29,499 bases of DNA from Nemertoderma westbladi (lineage: Eukaryota > Xenacoelomorpha > Nemertodermatida > Nemertodermatidae): contig JAUCBJ010000471.1 of the NCBI GenBank assembly GCA_032718475.1, positions 1 to 29,499 of the forward strand. Reading direction: 5' to 3'. The translations under genes were made by a program, and so were the position numbers. The notes under the pieces are model-generated. The model was not told the DNA's origin. It was given only the letters and a program-made list of their open reading frames with translations, and made no database searches. Below, one piece after another: positions 1-10,587 of this stretch; position 1 is the first letter of the stretch; every line of letters begins with the position of its first letter.

Positions 1-311
1 ACTGCCTCTTGGTCCCGTTTTACCTGTGCCCGAGTGCCTATGATGGACCTATGGTGGACTAGCCTAGGGTCTGATACTACTGGAGGGATGACCTTTTTTA
101 CAGTAGGAGGTGAGCCGAACTCCTTTCTTATTCGCTCCACACTCCTATCTGAATCACAGATAGTTGTATCGATCAGACTGTCTGACAGGTTTTGCTGAGT
201 GTCAGACATGTTTAGCTATACAGTTGAAGGCTTACTGCTATAGTTACAGTTAAAGCAAGTCTAGTAATTCAGTATGACCACTGGCCTAGTACCGGTAATT
301 TATTGCAGTAT

Positions 312-548
312 ATTAGAATACCGGTATGCACTTATAATATATATAAGTATTGTAAACTAGGTTTGTCACAGAGTACCGGTATATAAATTTAGCACAGATA
401 TATATAAATATATAATAGGCCTATCTTGAATACCGGTATACAGCTTACACTTATAGTATATATAAGTATAATTATGAACTAGAATTAATTACAGAGTACC
501 GGTATGATTTCAGCTCAAATTTATAGAAATAAATATAATAAGCCTATG
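312..548. repeat. Tandem duplication of about 115-120 bp, two diverged copies
   Basis: Two copies follow one another, about 312-425 and 427-548. Each begins with a GAATACCGGTAT block, then a CTTATA.TATATATAAGTAT block, then ACAGAGTACCGGTAT, an AT-rich stretch and a final ATAATAGGCCTAT or ATAATAAGCCTAT. Each copy therefore carries two TACCGGTA palindromes, and a further one follows at 554. The copies differ by several small indels, so the duplication is not recent. Confidence 0.6.
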
Positions 549-1487
549 GTAAGTACCGGTATGTCAATTATTTTTAGAATAATTGAATTCCTGAATATTT
601 TAGGGTTACTTAGTTACTTTAACTTACTTTATTACCGTTATTTAAGCAGTAGTCCAACTGATAGTGAGACCTAGTTGTTGTATGGCAGGCCTACTATTTA
701 TAAATCGTTTGATTTGATTTATAATATTTATATACCCGTTTAAATGGGTTTTTTGTCAATATTTGAAATAAATGTTATTATTTCTGGGGGAGTCACTACA
801 CAGAAGCTGTGCGCTCTCAGTGAAGTGCTATTTATTTGACACTAAAACTGATAATTCTAATTTACCTAAGTTACTTAATACTACAAATTACTTACTATAC
901 TGGTGAGATTAATTCTCTAATTAAACACAACAAAATATTACGTACGAAATTTTTAGGGTAATTTTACAGGAAGTCTACAAACCAGCCTAACAAAGGGTTA
1001 GAATTCTGGTTATTACAACGGACAGGGTACTACGGTATTTGAAATAATAAGTAGTAGTAAATATATTGTACTGTCCAGATAGGAAAATACCACCGCCTGA
1101 CGACCTATAACCGTATCGCTATAGGTACTACGTTATGTATCACGGATTGTTCCTACCCAGAAGCTAATAGAGCTAACGAATGTGCCTATCAACCACTTTA
1201 CAACACAAATATACTGCCTACACTAATTACTTCGGAAAGCACTGTACACTAAACCCTAAATTAGGTACAAGTACCGGTATAACAAATAATCAGTAGTTAA
1301 ATATACTTGAACAGTTAAAAGAACCACGGCATCTGCTGGAGTGACCGAAGCACAAAATCTCCAGTCTTTACCTACGCCGAGCAGCCCTGATGTAGTACCG
1401 GGGTTAGTTTAACTATAACGGTATGTATAACAAGCACAATTACTGTAGGAATAAACTTGGGGACATGAATGTTGCGAATAATCGCAT

Positions 1488-2025
1488 AAACTCTGAATAA
1501 TAAATATTACGCTACCCGTACAGAATACTCAAACAAAATACAAACTAAACGCTGGCAGACTACTATCAAGCCTAAACAAACTACAGTATGTGCAGATTCT
1601 GAAACTGTTAGTTAGTATGCGTTCTAGCACGGTAGTACGACTTATTCTTTAAGAGGGGATTGACCTTACCGCATATGGCTGCCCCAACTTACTAACGGCA
1701 CTTTATCAGACCAACTCTACACACGCAGCAATCCCTTCAGGCCTAAGAATAGCTAGACAACAATCTAGCCTACAAAATATCTGAGTAATAACTATTACGG
1801 TACCTGAACAGACCACACAAACAAACATAGGCTAAAACACTGGCAGACTACAATCAAGCCTAAATAAACTACAGTATATGCAGATTCTGAAACTGTTAGT
1901 TAGTATGCGTTCTAACACGGTAGTACGACTTATTCTTTAAGAGGGGATTGACCTTACCGCATATGGCTGCCCCAACTTACTAACGGCACTTGATCAGACA
2001 AACTCTACACACGCCGTAATCTCTC
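1488..2025. repeat. Tandem duplication with 288-bp period, two copies
   Basis: The block from about 1488 to 1735 recurs from about 1776 to 2025 with a constant offset of 288 bases: TCTGAATAATA at 1492 against TCTGAGTAATA at 1780, and TGGCAGACTAC at 1553 against 1841. The central part, including TTCTTTAAGAGGGGATTGAC, is identical over long runs, while the edges differ. Neither copy has a usable reading frame. This could be a local duplication or two tandem copies of an unknown repeat. Confidence 0.75.
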
Positions 2026-3200
2026 CAAACTCAACACAGTCAGACAGCAGTTCAGCCTACAATTATTTGAACAATCTGAGCAGACTTACACGTCTTCAGC
2101 TCAATATTAACTTACTAGGAAATAAAACCGACAGAAATAAGTAAGCTCCAAAAGAAACAAGGGGTGTACAGTCCCTAATCTCTTAAACAGCCTACCGGTA
2201 TACAATAATCAAAATCGAATAATACTAAATGTACTTGTACAGCAGTACCGGTACCGGTGATGACAGTTAGGCCTACTGACCTACAGAAGTACCGGTTCAG
2301 TTTTACCAGTCACTACGGTATTTTGCAACCTTATTGCCTACTGCAATAAGATTATAAACTGTTACTGTTCGCGCTTTTGAAGACCTTTAGCAGTTTAACC
2401 TGCCAAAATTTATATGTCTTTTAGTTAATTAAAACACCTTTAGCATACGACGATATTTTATGCTAATACACAAAACATTAGCCGAAGTCAGCCCATGCGC
2501 GATCATTCACCCGATGGATCTATACCCGGGAGGCTGAATTCGGATGCTTAAATTTTATTATTGCAGTGTAAGGTTGCAGTGTAAACTTACTGTATTATTC
2601 GATAGATCGTTAATAATTAATTTCTGACAGATATTATTGGCTTTCGGGAAATATTAACAGTTCCTTTAGGACGTGGCGCTCTATCTATTTAAACAGAACT
2701 AAGACTTATACTAAAACGCAACGATACTGCTTATGATTAAAGTATAAAGCGCATTCTTTAGGAAATGCTTTGTTACCAATCACAATCATACACACTATTC
2801 TGCCGACCGTCAGTATATTTGATCACACATAAAGAGAGCAGTAATTGACTCATGTAGGGTCTGCTAAATAACATTAGATTCAATACACACCACATTAATA
2901 TAAATCGCAATTGTTATGTATAGCCTGTCTCTCTAACCTGTAGTGTATCAAGAAAATTGGGAAATTTGGGAGATTTATCCGTATTATCCAAAGAGCAATA
3001 TTTCCATCAACAAATAGGTACAATTAATAACTGACGGTAAATAACAGTACAAACAATATGATTAATAGTGAGTTAAGATTGATTAGTTAAGTTAAGATTC
3101 GTTAGGATTCGGTAACAGTTTATACTTTCGATAATTTAAGCAGTTTTACTAGAGTTCTTCCCAAAAAGCCGGTGTTATGGCGAAAATGGGAACACAACAA

Positions 3201-4380
3201 CAGAATCATATAAAATCATATGACTACTACCACTATACGAGTATACCAAAACCCTTATTCCACGAAGCCCCGTTCAACACAGAGGATGAGCATAGAGATA
3301 GGAAATTCAGTTCAGTAGCGCTGGGATAGGTCGAAATCAACGCCCACGCAAATTCTATTGGCCGACACGGACAGCAAGGCTTAGGCAACCTCCCTACACT
3401 GGTTGGCCGATTAAACTGAGCCCAGATATCTCCACACAGCACATCAGCCAATAAGCTGGTAGCTTGCACTATTTTAGTTATAAATCCCTTTGAGAGTATT
3501 CCAGCGACCGGGGGGGAACTGGCCAGCAAAGGCAAACGTATCAGTTATCCCACAAAAGCTTTTACAATAACTCTACTTGGCCACCATATTAGATAATTCA
3601 TATTGAAGTATATTTATAAATTTCTTTGTTTCTATACCTATTAATTGATAATTGATAATTAATTGATAATTTCTAACTTGATATTATCATGATATGATCA
3701 ATGATCATGATAAGATCTGAAAAGATCTTCGTATGATATGTAATCTTATGTAAAATGCTGTGAAAGAGAGTACTCTGGTCGGTCAAATACGGCAAAAAAT
3801 AATAATCATTGGCCTCTGCCTCTGGTGTTTTAAAATTTGGACAGCCTCATTATCTGGCCTGATCTTATCCTGATCGTAGTCTGATCGTAGCAGATATAAT
3901 AGCCATGTTGTTACTTTCCAAGACAATAATTATAATGTTTAATGTAAAAATGGTTTTGATATTTAACAAATTGCAACTATACATTCAATAAATAAATATT
4001 TTTTCAATATTTTGTATATGTAAATTCTTAAAAGATTTTGTATGATCATTCAATGATCGTAACAGATATACAATGTATTATGATCAGTGCAGATGAATCA
4101 AGCACATAGCATGATCCGTATAGATCTTTGCAGATTCGTATAAAGTCGCTAGTCTAGGGGAGAACTATTCGGATTGACGAACCAATGATGATGAAGGCTT
4201 AACGAAGCTTTATACATATAAAACACATATTTTAGGAACGCCTCCTACAGTAAGTGGCAAGAAACGCGTAACCCATGGTGACGATTGTTGATTTATCACT
4301 CGCGGTGCCGGACATCGCACTTGTAACAATGCCGAAATTATTGTATTACATTATTTGTATAGACAATTCTCCGACTCAAA
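3201..4380. other. Gene-free AT-rich DNA with clustered GATC palindromes
   Basis: No gene is recognised. A 100-codon open frame on the minus strand (3233-3535) has no recognisable domain and is not called. From about 3683 to 3735 short palindromes overlap (TATCATGATA, TGATCA, ATGATCAT, two AGATCT separated by three bases), and further TGATC sites are scattered to 4130. The density suggests a decayed foldback element, but no boundaries can be set. Confidence 0.4.
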
Positions 4381-4420
4381 AATAAAGATGTAACTTAACA
4401 GTACAGTAATTTATTATAAT

Positions 4421-4580
4421 AACTACATATTTACATACTTGTGTGTAAAGTAGCACTTTACAGTGTGATGATCCGAGTGGCTTTGTTACACGAACGAACG
4501 TTAGTGAGTGAGTGAAGATAAAGCCACGAGGATCAGAACACTGTAAAGTACTTTGCAACAAGTACAGTATGTATGTAGTT
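4421..4580. mobile_element. Foldback / MITE-like element with about 62-bp inverted arms
   Basis: The arm at 4421-4484 (starting AACTACATA, ending GAGTGGCTTT) is an imperfect reverse complement of the arm at about 4518-4580 (AAAGCCAC to GTATGTAGTT). I estimate about 80 percent pairing with a few indels. A unique centre of roughly 35 bases contains GAACGAACGTTAG and GTGAGTGAGTG. Size and structure fit a small non-autonomous foldback transposon. A target duplication is not clear; TTATT occurs on both sides but the flanks are too AT-rich to trust it. There is no protein-coding capacity. Confidence 0.55.
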
Positions 4581-4849
4581 TTATTCTAAAATTGTAACAT
4601 TACGAAATGATTGTACATATATTATAAGTGATAGAAACTGCACAAATTATATTAGTTGCTGTATAAATAAATGTAAAAATGACATAAATTATGTTATAAA
4701 TAAGTTAGCTTATATTTATGGTGACGTGTTGAGCCATGTTATAATAATATACTGTAGCTAAGCCCTACTGGTTAAATGGCAATACCCCGCCTACCGGTAG
4801 GTGATGTAGTAGGCCTATCTGGCTGTCAGGCAAATTTCCACCTATTGTT

Positions 4850-4927
4850 TACGTGGTATCCAATGACGGCGTTAAGTAATGTCCCCTTAGTGGGACATTA
4901 CTTAACGCCGTCATGGGTTACCACGTA
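4850..4927. repeat. Near-perfect 36-bp inverted repeat with 6-base loop
   Basis: Bases 4850-4885 pair with 4892-4927 around the loop CTTAGT. The arms differ at about three positions, where the left arm has GGTATCCAATG and the right arm reads GGTAACCCATG when complemented. The innermost 20 or so pairs (GACGGCGTTAAGTAATGTCCC region) are perfect. As RNA this would form a long hairpin of pre-miRNA size. As DNA it could be a miniature palindromic element. The sequence alone does not decide between these. Confidence 0.75.
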
Positions 4928-4976
4928 TATTATTATTACATTATATATTATTACATTATAATACATATATTATATT

Positions 4977-6194
4977 CGCGTATTAGAGAGCAGGGCGATG
5001 TCATCCGCGAAGTAGGTGTCTGTGACTGTAGTTGCCGGATATCTACTACTTCTGCGTTCTTGAAGTGTGAATCCCAGATCTTCACCCTTTGTGACCGTCC
5101 TCATTGCGTAATCCAGTACAATTACAAATAGTAATGGTGCTAATGTGTCACCTTGCAGTACGCCAGCCAGGATTGAGAAAAACTCAGTTTCACCACCTGG
5201 TGAGAGTACCTATGCTTCTGTGTCACAATATAACAATCCAATGCCGCAGCAACGATTACTTCTGGTATTCCATAAGCTCTTAGGATTTCAAGCATTTTAC
5301 CTCTATGGATGAATGCCTTCTTGAAGTCCACAAAAGTCATGACTGTGGGGAGATTCTTTGACTTGATTCCTTCAATCAGTCTCCGCAGTGCAAGTATCTG
5401 AGCTATTGTTGATCTACTTGGTCGAAATCCGTTTTGGCTCTTACGCAGTAGTTTCTCTATGTGAGGCCTAATCCTATATAGAATCATTTTATTGTATATT
5501 TTGGAAGCTACCACAAGCAGACAGATCCCACGATAGTTTGTTGGTATACCGAGGTCTCCTTTCTTGGGGAGAGGCTTTAGTTGACCTTTAGTCCAAATTG
5601 GTGGAGGCTATTCCCCTTTTAACATCCGGTTGCAAACATTCAATAATGGTCTGTTTAGCACTCCTGTTTTCCATACCTCCGCTGGAATTTCATCTAATCC
5701 ACTCGCTTTATTATTGGACATGCTTTTAATGCTTCTTTGGAGTTCGGCAGGTGTGAAGTCGCCTGTTTCTATAGGTAGTGTCTTGTCATATATTTTCCTT
5801 GTAGGGCTGACCTCGATGTTTGGTGGCTGCCCAAGCAAAGTTGCTGAAGTGATTTGTCCACTTCCCCACACGTTCTTCGGGATTATCGGCTTTGAGGCGC
5901 CCCTTTGCACAACTTTTCCGACCAGATACCTCATTTACAGTTTACCAGGTAAGTCGTGATTGTTGATGTGAGCAGTTGTAATTGCTTCAATTTTATCCTG
6001 TATGTACTTTTCCTGGCTGATGTTGTAGGCCAATTTAAGATCGTCCTTACTGTAGCTTTCTCAACCTTGTTAATGTTTTCAGTTGTTGGTTGTTCGGTTT
6101 TTACTTTGTAGGCTATCTTAAGATCTTCTCTCGTACAAGTAACCTCAGAGTTTTGCCATGGCACATACTGTTTTCGTTTGGGTTTCTGGGGGAT
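4977..6194 (-). mobile_element. LINE family A fragment, truncated at both ends (RTE-like)
   Basis: The minus strand matches 19079-20293 of the family A element at 18244-21014, at roughly 95 percent by eye. It covers the linker after the endonuclease and most of the reverse transcriptase, but stops inside the region just after the FADD motif. The 3' end and tail are missing, so it is not a simple 5'-truncated insertion. Coding pieces are the minus-strand frames 5608-5934 (ASGLDEIPAEVWK block) and 5140-5514 (GFRPSRSTIAQ, FVDFKKAF). Defects against the other copy include a five-base insertion near 6048, a six-base deletion after FVDFKKAF and frameshifts near 5255. In two places this copy keeps bases lost from the other one. 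It is a dead fragment of a family that was recently active. Confidence 0.88.
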
Positions 6195-6329
6195 CAGTAA
6201 AGTGATAATAAAATAATTGAAACACTTACGATTCGTTATTTTTTTTATTTCCTGTAACAGAATAATAATTATTTTTATATAATTAATGTAATGGGTTGCT
6301 AGAAAATTAAATATGGAAATCAAGATTAG

Positions 6330-6970
6330 GGAATAGATAGATTTATTTATACATTATGTAAAAACAATAACAAATACACCAAACAATGTACCGGTATAAA
6401 GGTATTGTCCAACATAACATATAGGATTACCCCTAAAGCTTTGCAGCTTATTTCCAAGGGGGTCCTTTATGTTACTTGGTTACAAATACAATATTACACT
6501 ACGCTAACCTAAAACCAATATAAAACGTAATTACACTATGTACATGTACAACTTTACCGAGAGCGTGACAATGTCCGACTCAACGATAAATATGTAATGT
6601 ACAGAACAATTTAATATAAAACGTAATTACAGTGTAAATAGTAAATAATTAAGAAACTACAGTAATTACTTATAGGACTATTGTACCTATTTTTACATTG
6701 CACACGGAGGTGAAATTTAACTGCAGATTTAAAAGGATGTTGATTATCCAGGTTTTTTATTTCACTAGACAGAGCGTTCCAGTTTCGAAGGATTTACAAT
6801 TCGGGAGGTAAAAGTTTGAAGCACTAGCTCTGATACTGTAAGAGTGTGTATCGCGTACTCTGTTGAAGTTTTGTTTTAGGTAATTGGGACAATTTACCAT
6901 TCTGCCATTATACCCTTTATGCAAAGGGTTAGGCGTAGAACTCTACACCACGTCATGTTATACAGTGTCG
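6330..6970 (-). mobile_element. 3' end of a CR1/L2-like LINE, 5'-truncated
   Basis: On the minus strand the bases from about 6930 down to 6690 encode the C-terminal tail typical of CR1/L2-group non-LTR polyproteins: CPNYLKQNFNRV, then HSYSIRASASNFYLP, then, after a one-base frameshift near 6785, NWNALSSEIKNLDN and FKSAVKFHLRVQ. A non-coding 3' region follows, ending near 6330-6345 with an ATAAATAAAT polyadenylation-like stretch. The family call rests on the general look of the tail (rings of aromatic and LP residues before a W.SLP-type block) and not on a search. One TACCGGTA palindrome lies in its 3' region at 6389. Confidence 0.6.
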
Positions 6971-7679
6971 TTATTCAGGTACCTGCATTTCATCTCTGGA
7001 AATGGATTGTTTTCGGCTGGAACCCAGTTCAAGAAGCGAACTGGAAAGCTATGGACTCATAGTGGACCCAGTGGTCACAAGTCCCAGACAGACCATATTC
7101 TGTTTCTTAGGAAATACAGGAGCTCTATACAAGACTATAATGCATTTATACTTCGACCCTTCTCCAGTGATCACCGCCTTATTGTGGCCAAGGTAAAGAT
7201 TTAGTCTGCGTGCTAGCAGAACAACGAAATCTGCCTTGCCGCGGCATGACTGGTCTCTCTGTTGCAACAGCCAAGTGTGAGATCCAGCTTCACACTACAG
7301 CTGAGCAACAGGTATGAGGTTCTTGCCTCTGAGGTGGCAAATCTCTGCTAGGGCTATACTGCCTTCACAGAATCAGTTAAGTTAGCAGCTGCAGAAACAG
7401 TTCCTGTATACCCTCGAAACAGAAAATAGGCTCCCTTAACTGACCACAAAATTCAGAAGTGCCGAAATGACCTCTATAAGGCGTAGTATGAGTCACGACT
7501 CAAACAGACTACAGCGGCAATGAATGCAGTTAAGGCTGCATCTAGGTCCCTGAACAGGCAGTACTCTGTTAATCTACAGGAGCTAATAAACCAACAGGTT
7601 GATGCCATTAATGATGCCGACGACAGCAGGCAATCATCCCAGGCATGGAAATCGATCAACTTGAATACTGGGTGGAAAA

Positions 7680-8263
7680 TGTGACGGGATCAGGGGATCC
7701 CGACCGGTGTATTAGGTTACGCGTCACCGTGTAATTGCGAAGAAGATAATAGTTTGTTGTTGTTCTGATATTGATATAGACTAGTTGATATACTGATATA
7801 AGATATAATAGCACAGTTGATGATATAACACAATTGGTTGATAGTGTAATATATAATTGTTGTACCGGTAATGATGGTGACGGTACGAAATTGTCACCGA
7901 TCTGCACTTGATGACTGAGATAACTGAATTTCTTTGCTGTATGCAATATAATATATAATTGCCACTCCTACAGTACTTTGGCCTCCCTATCTAGCGGATG
8001 CTTTCCTCGTCCCTATTGGCTAATGTCTTAATTCTCGGCTCCCACCTCTGTGGGAGTGCTTCCCCCCCGCTGCTGTTACTTCCCCTCTCGAGGTAGCTTG
8101 ACCTCTAACCTCTTTTGTGTGTGGCCTTCGGGGCCGTGTGTTGTCCCCGTTATTGGGTGTGATACGAGATTAATTGTGATTAACCTCGTATCCCCAATAT
8201 TGCTGAAAAGGCGCCACTTCCCAACTTTATGGGGATAGTGAGGCGGAATTGAATCCGCTCACA
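7680..8263. mobile_element. Solo LTR (Gypsy- or BEL-type) inside LINE B
   Basis: The 584-bp insert begins TGTGACGG and ends CTCACA, giving the canonical TG...CA ends and a 5-bp terminal inverted repeat TGTGA/TCACA. It is flanked by a direct 5-bp duplication GAAAA (7675-7679 and 8264-8268). Removing the insert plus one GAAAA rejoins the LINE B linker. No internal retroviral-type genes, primer-binding site or polypurine tract remain, so this is a solo LTR left by recombination. It contains several hairpins: 7685-7702, 8039-8056 and 8151-8199. The strand is not determined. Five-base duplications suit Gypsy and BEL/Pao; the family is inferred only. Confidence 0.88.
8151..8199. repeat. Hairpin within the solo LTR
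   Basis: GATACGAGATTAAT (8161-8174) pairs with ATTAACCTCGTATC (8179-8192) with one mismatch around the loop TGTG. An outer stem TATTGGG (8151-8157) pairs with CCCAATA (8193-8199) across a three-base bulge. A 7-bp perfect hairpin, CTCCCAC/GTGGGAG with loop CTCT, lies upstream at 8039-8056. Such stems in an LTR may belong to the transcribed R/U5 part, which is an inference. Confidence 0.6.
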
Positions 8264-9952
8264 GAAAAGCCAACCAACCACCAAGATTAAGGCAGAAAGA
8301 ATCACCAGCCGAACGCCTCAATAATGGTGGGAAGGCCCACTTTGAAATGCTCCTCAATAATGACAGGGTATTGCCCGATAACTTTATAGAAGTAAAAGTG
8401 TTTGATTCTCTACTCCCAGATATTTCCATTGGCGATATCTCCTTTGCAGAAGTAATGGCTGCTGCAGAGAGCATTAAGACCAATCGTACCAGTGGAGTAG
8501 ATGGTGTTCCCCCTGAGGTCTTTAAAATACCTGAGTGTTTAAAGCTCATCTATCCCATCATAGTAGACATGTACAGAACAACAAGATTCCCACAAGAAAT
8601 GAAAACAAATAAGTTGGTGCCAGTTCCCAAGAAGGGCAACCGAACACTCTATGGTTGTTTTCGGGGAATCTCATTGTTCTCGATTGTTGCAAAACTATGC
8701 AATAGAAATCTATTAAATCGCATCAGGGATCCTATTGGGTGGCTGCCTCGTGGAAATCAGAATGGGTTCCGTAAAGATCGTGGTACCATGGAGCCCATTT
8801 TGGCACTTAAAAGGATAATTGAAGAGTTATCAAAAAAGAATGACAGGCATCTACAGTATCTGTTATCTTTGTTGACTTCTTTAATGCCTTTGATTCAGTC
8901 TCTCTCTCAAGTATGTTCAGCATACTTTCATTATATGGGATTCCTCATGAAATTATTGCAGCAATCAGATCAGTATACAATGGTTCGACAACATTTGTGT
9001 CTACTGTTGACGGTGACACAGAACCATTTGACGTGTTATGGGGAGTCCTCCAGGGAGACAGACTTGTACCATTCTTGTTCATAATTGTGGTTGACTATGT
9101 TCTACGCATGTCCTTAGATCATCACAATGATGACGGGGTGATCATATCTCAAACTACTGGCTCCAGAATTCGAGGAAATCCTTCCAAGTACCTAACTGAT
9201 CTAGACTTTGATGATGACTTAGGAGTACTCTCAGAATCACTAGAGGCACTGTAGTGTTGGTCATTTCATTAAATCCAAAAAGACCAACATTTTGACAGTT
9301 AACTTTGAAAGTCCTCTGCAAGTCTCTGTACGGATGAGCATAAGCTCAAAGGATGGTATGCTTGAACATGTGGGACGACTTCTGGTACCTGGGATCATGG
9401 ATCCGGAAGTCAGGTGAGGACCTTCGAATACGTAAGGGAAAGGCATGGACAGCCTTGAATAGGCTTTCCAGGATTTGGAAGTCACCGATAATTAATCGGA
9501 AACTTAAGGTCCGATTATTTAGAGCAGCAGTAGTTCCAGTACTCCTCTATGGGAGTTCATGCTGGGCTCTAACTGCTGAGGACACCAAATCTCTGGATGG
9601 CACATTCACAATAATGTTACGCCGGGTTCATTGTGTCAAGTACAATGCACACATCTCCAACCAGACACTATATAACATTGTAGGTGTCTCATTGGTTTCC
9701 CCAAGCTTGATACTAGAAGAAAGCCGCCTCCGCTTTGCAGGACATTGCTTTCGCTGTGAGGACCAGCCAGTGCATAATCTTGTGCTTTGGTAGCCCCATG
9801 GAGTGAATAACCATGGTGGACAGCCCATGACATTCTTGAGACGCATCTTAAAGGATACTGTTCTTGAAGATGCGGATGATCTAGCAAATGTCATGGGTGA
9901 TAGGGAGTTGTGGCGGCGCAATTTTGTCGACAAGTCGGCACAGCATTCTTAA

Positions 9953-10587
9953 ACATGCAGCTGCAATGCAGCATGCCGATCCTAGTAATACAGTAGGCCA
10001 TGCGGCCATGGTATGAGTATGAAAAATGTGTATGATTACCGGTACTGTCTGGCTGTATATGTTTCTTAAAGTATCAGTTTCAGTAGAAATACCGGTAAGC
10101 AGTTCAGTCTTCAGCAAGGTATACCTCAGTACCGGCAGTAAAATACTACTTTTGGTACGGCTTGGTCTTCAGGCAGTCAGGTGGGCTTATGCCTGTCCTA
10201 CCTTTTAGCCCTTCAGCCCTTTATCAGTACCGGAACCGGTACAGGTAACCCTGTACTGTTACTGTTAGGCCTATGTATATCACATCAGGTGTCAGGCAGT
10301 CTCTATCTCTATAGGCCTTGGCCTATGGCCTATAGTTTCCTTCAGCAGTTCAGTGATTACTGGATTTCTACTGCTGTACTGTGTACTGCAGTACAACTGT
10401 CAGGCTACCGGATGCTGGGCTGACCGGTATACAGTTATACCAGTTACCACTTAACAAGTACAATGAAGTCGTGAAGTCAGCCAGTATACTGCATGTCAGA
10501 AACTACTGAAAGTATATACCGGTACTACATACTACCAGACTACTGGTACGGTAATCTGTAAATCTGGTAATGTACTGATGTAAAACA
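9953..10587. other. Palindrome-rich DNA upstream of the TOPBP1 frame
   Basis: No gene is recognised; open frames here are short and of low complexity. The stretch is unusually dense in TACCGGTA (10037, 10090, 10517), shorter ACCGG forms and CAGTACTG-like and GGCCTA repeats, including GGCCTTGGCCTATGGCC at about 10315. It must contain the promoter and 5' UTR of the downstream gene if that gene is intact, but I see no convincing TATA box or initiator. An in-frame TGA at 10576-10578 lies four codons before the start. Confidence 0.5.

Larger units (their letters stand above)
1..3200. other. AT-rich gene-free DNA with TACCGGTA palindromes
   Basis: No reading frame that I can recognise occurs here on either strand. 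The stretch is AT-rich and carries exact TACCGGTA palindromes at 290, 319, 374, 431, 497, 554, 1272, 2193 and 2246, plus near-matches at about 1396 and 2289. Two short tandem duplications (listed separately) lie within it. The rest looks like neutral or decayed repeat DNA. I see no tRNA, promoter or transposon end that I could defend. Confidence 0.6.
6995..9952 (+). mobile_element. Degenerate LINE family B (RTE-like), interrupted by a solo LTR
   Basis: Endonuclease C-terminus, linker and reverse transcriptase can be followed in order through many breaks. GKLWTHSGPSGHKSQ and SSDHRLIVAKVK (about 7045-7200) are the end of an APE-type endonuclease. The linker runs about 7206-7674. After the LTR, AERLN and HFEMLLNN (8310-8355) resume it. 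Frame 8347-8850 carries the SGVDGVPPEVFK and NGFRKDRGT blocks; a frameshift near 8845 leads to FVDFFNAFDS and 8913-9254 with GVLQGD and the active-site box, here FDDD (9207-9218) instead of FADD. Frame 9353-9793 gives YLGSWI, LLYGSSCWALT and LRFAGHCF, then a TAG and an in-frame tail to TAA at 9950-9952. The 5' part is missing. A short 3' region follows, perhaps ending in TATGA-type repeats near 10030. The element is inactive. Confidence 0.9.

Noticed and set aside
3233-3535. Minus-strand 100-codon frame as a small gene
   Set aside because: No recognisable domain, no supporting context, and composition typical of chance frames.
8243-8263. tRNA-like T-arm (GGAATTGAATCC) near the LTR end
   Set aside because: No acceptor, D or anticodon stems can be fitted around it; it is explained by the LTR terminus.
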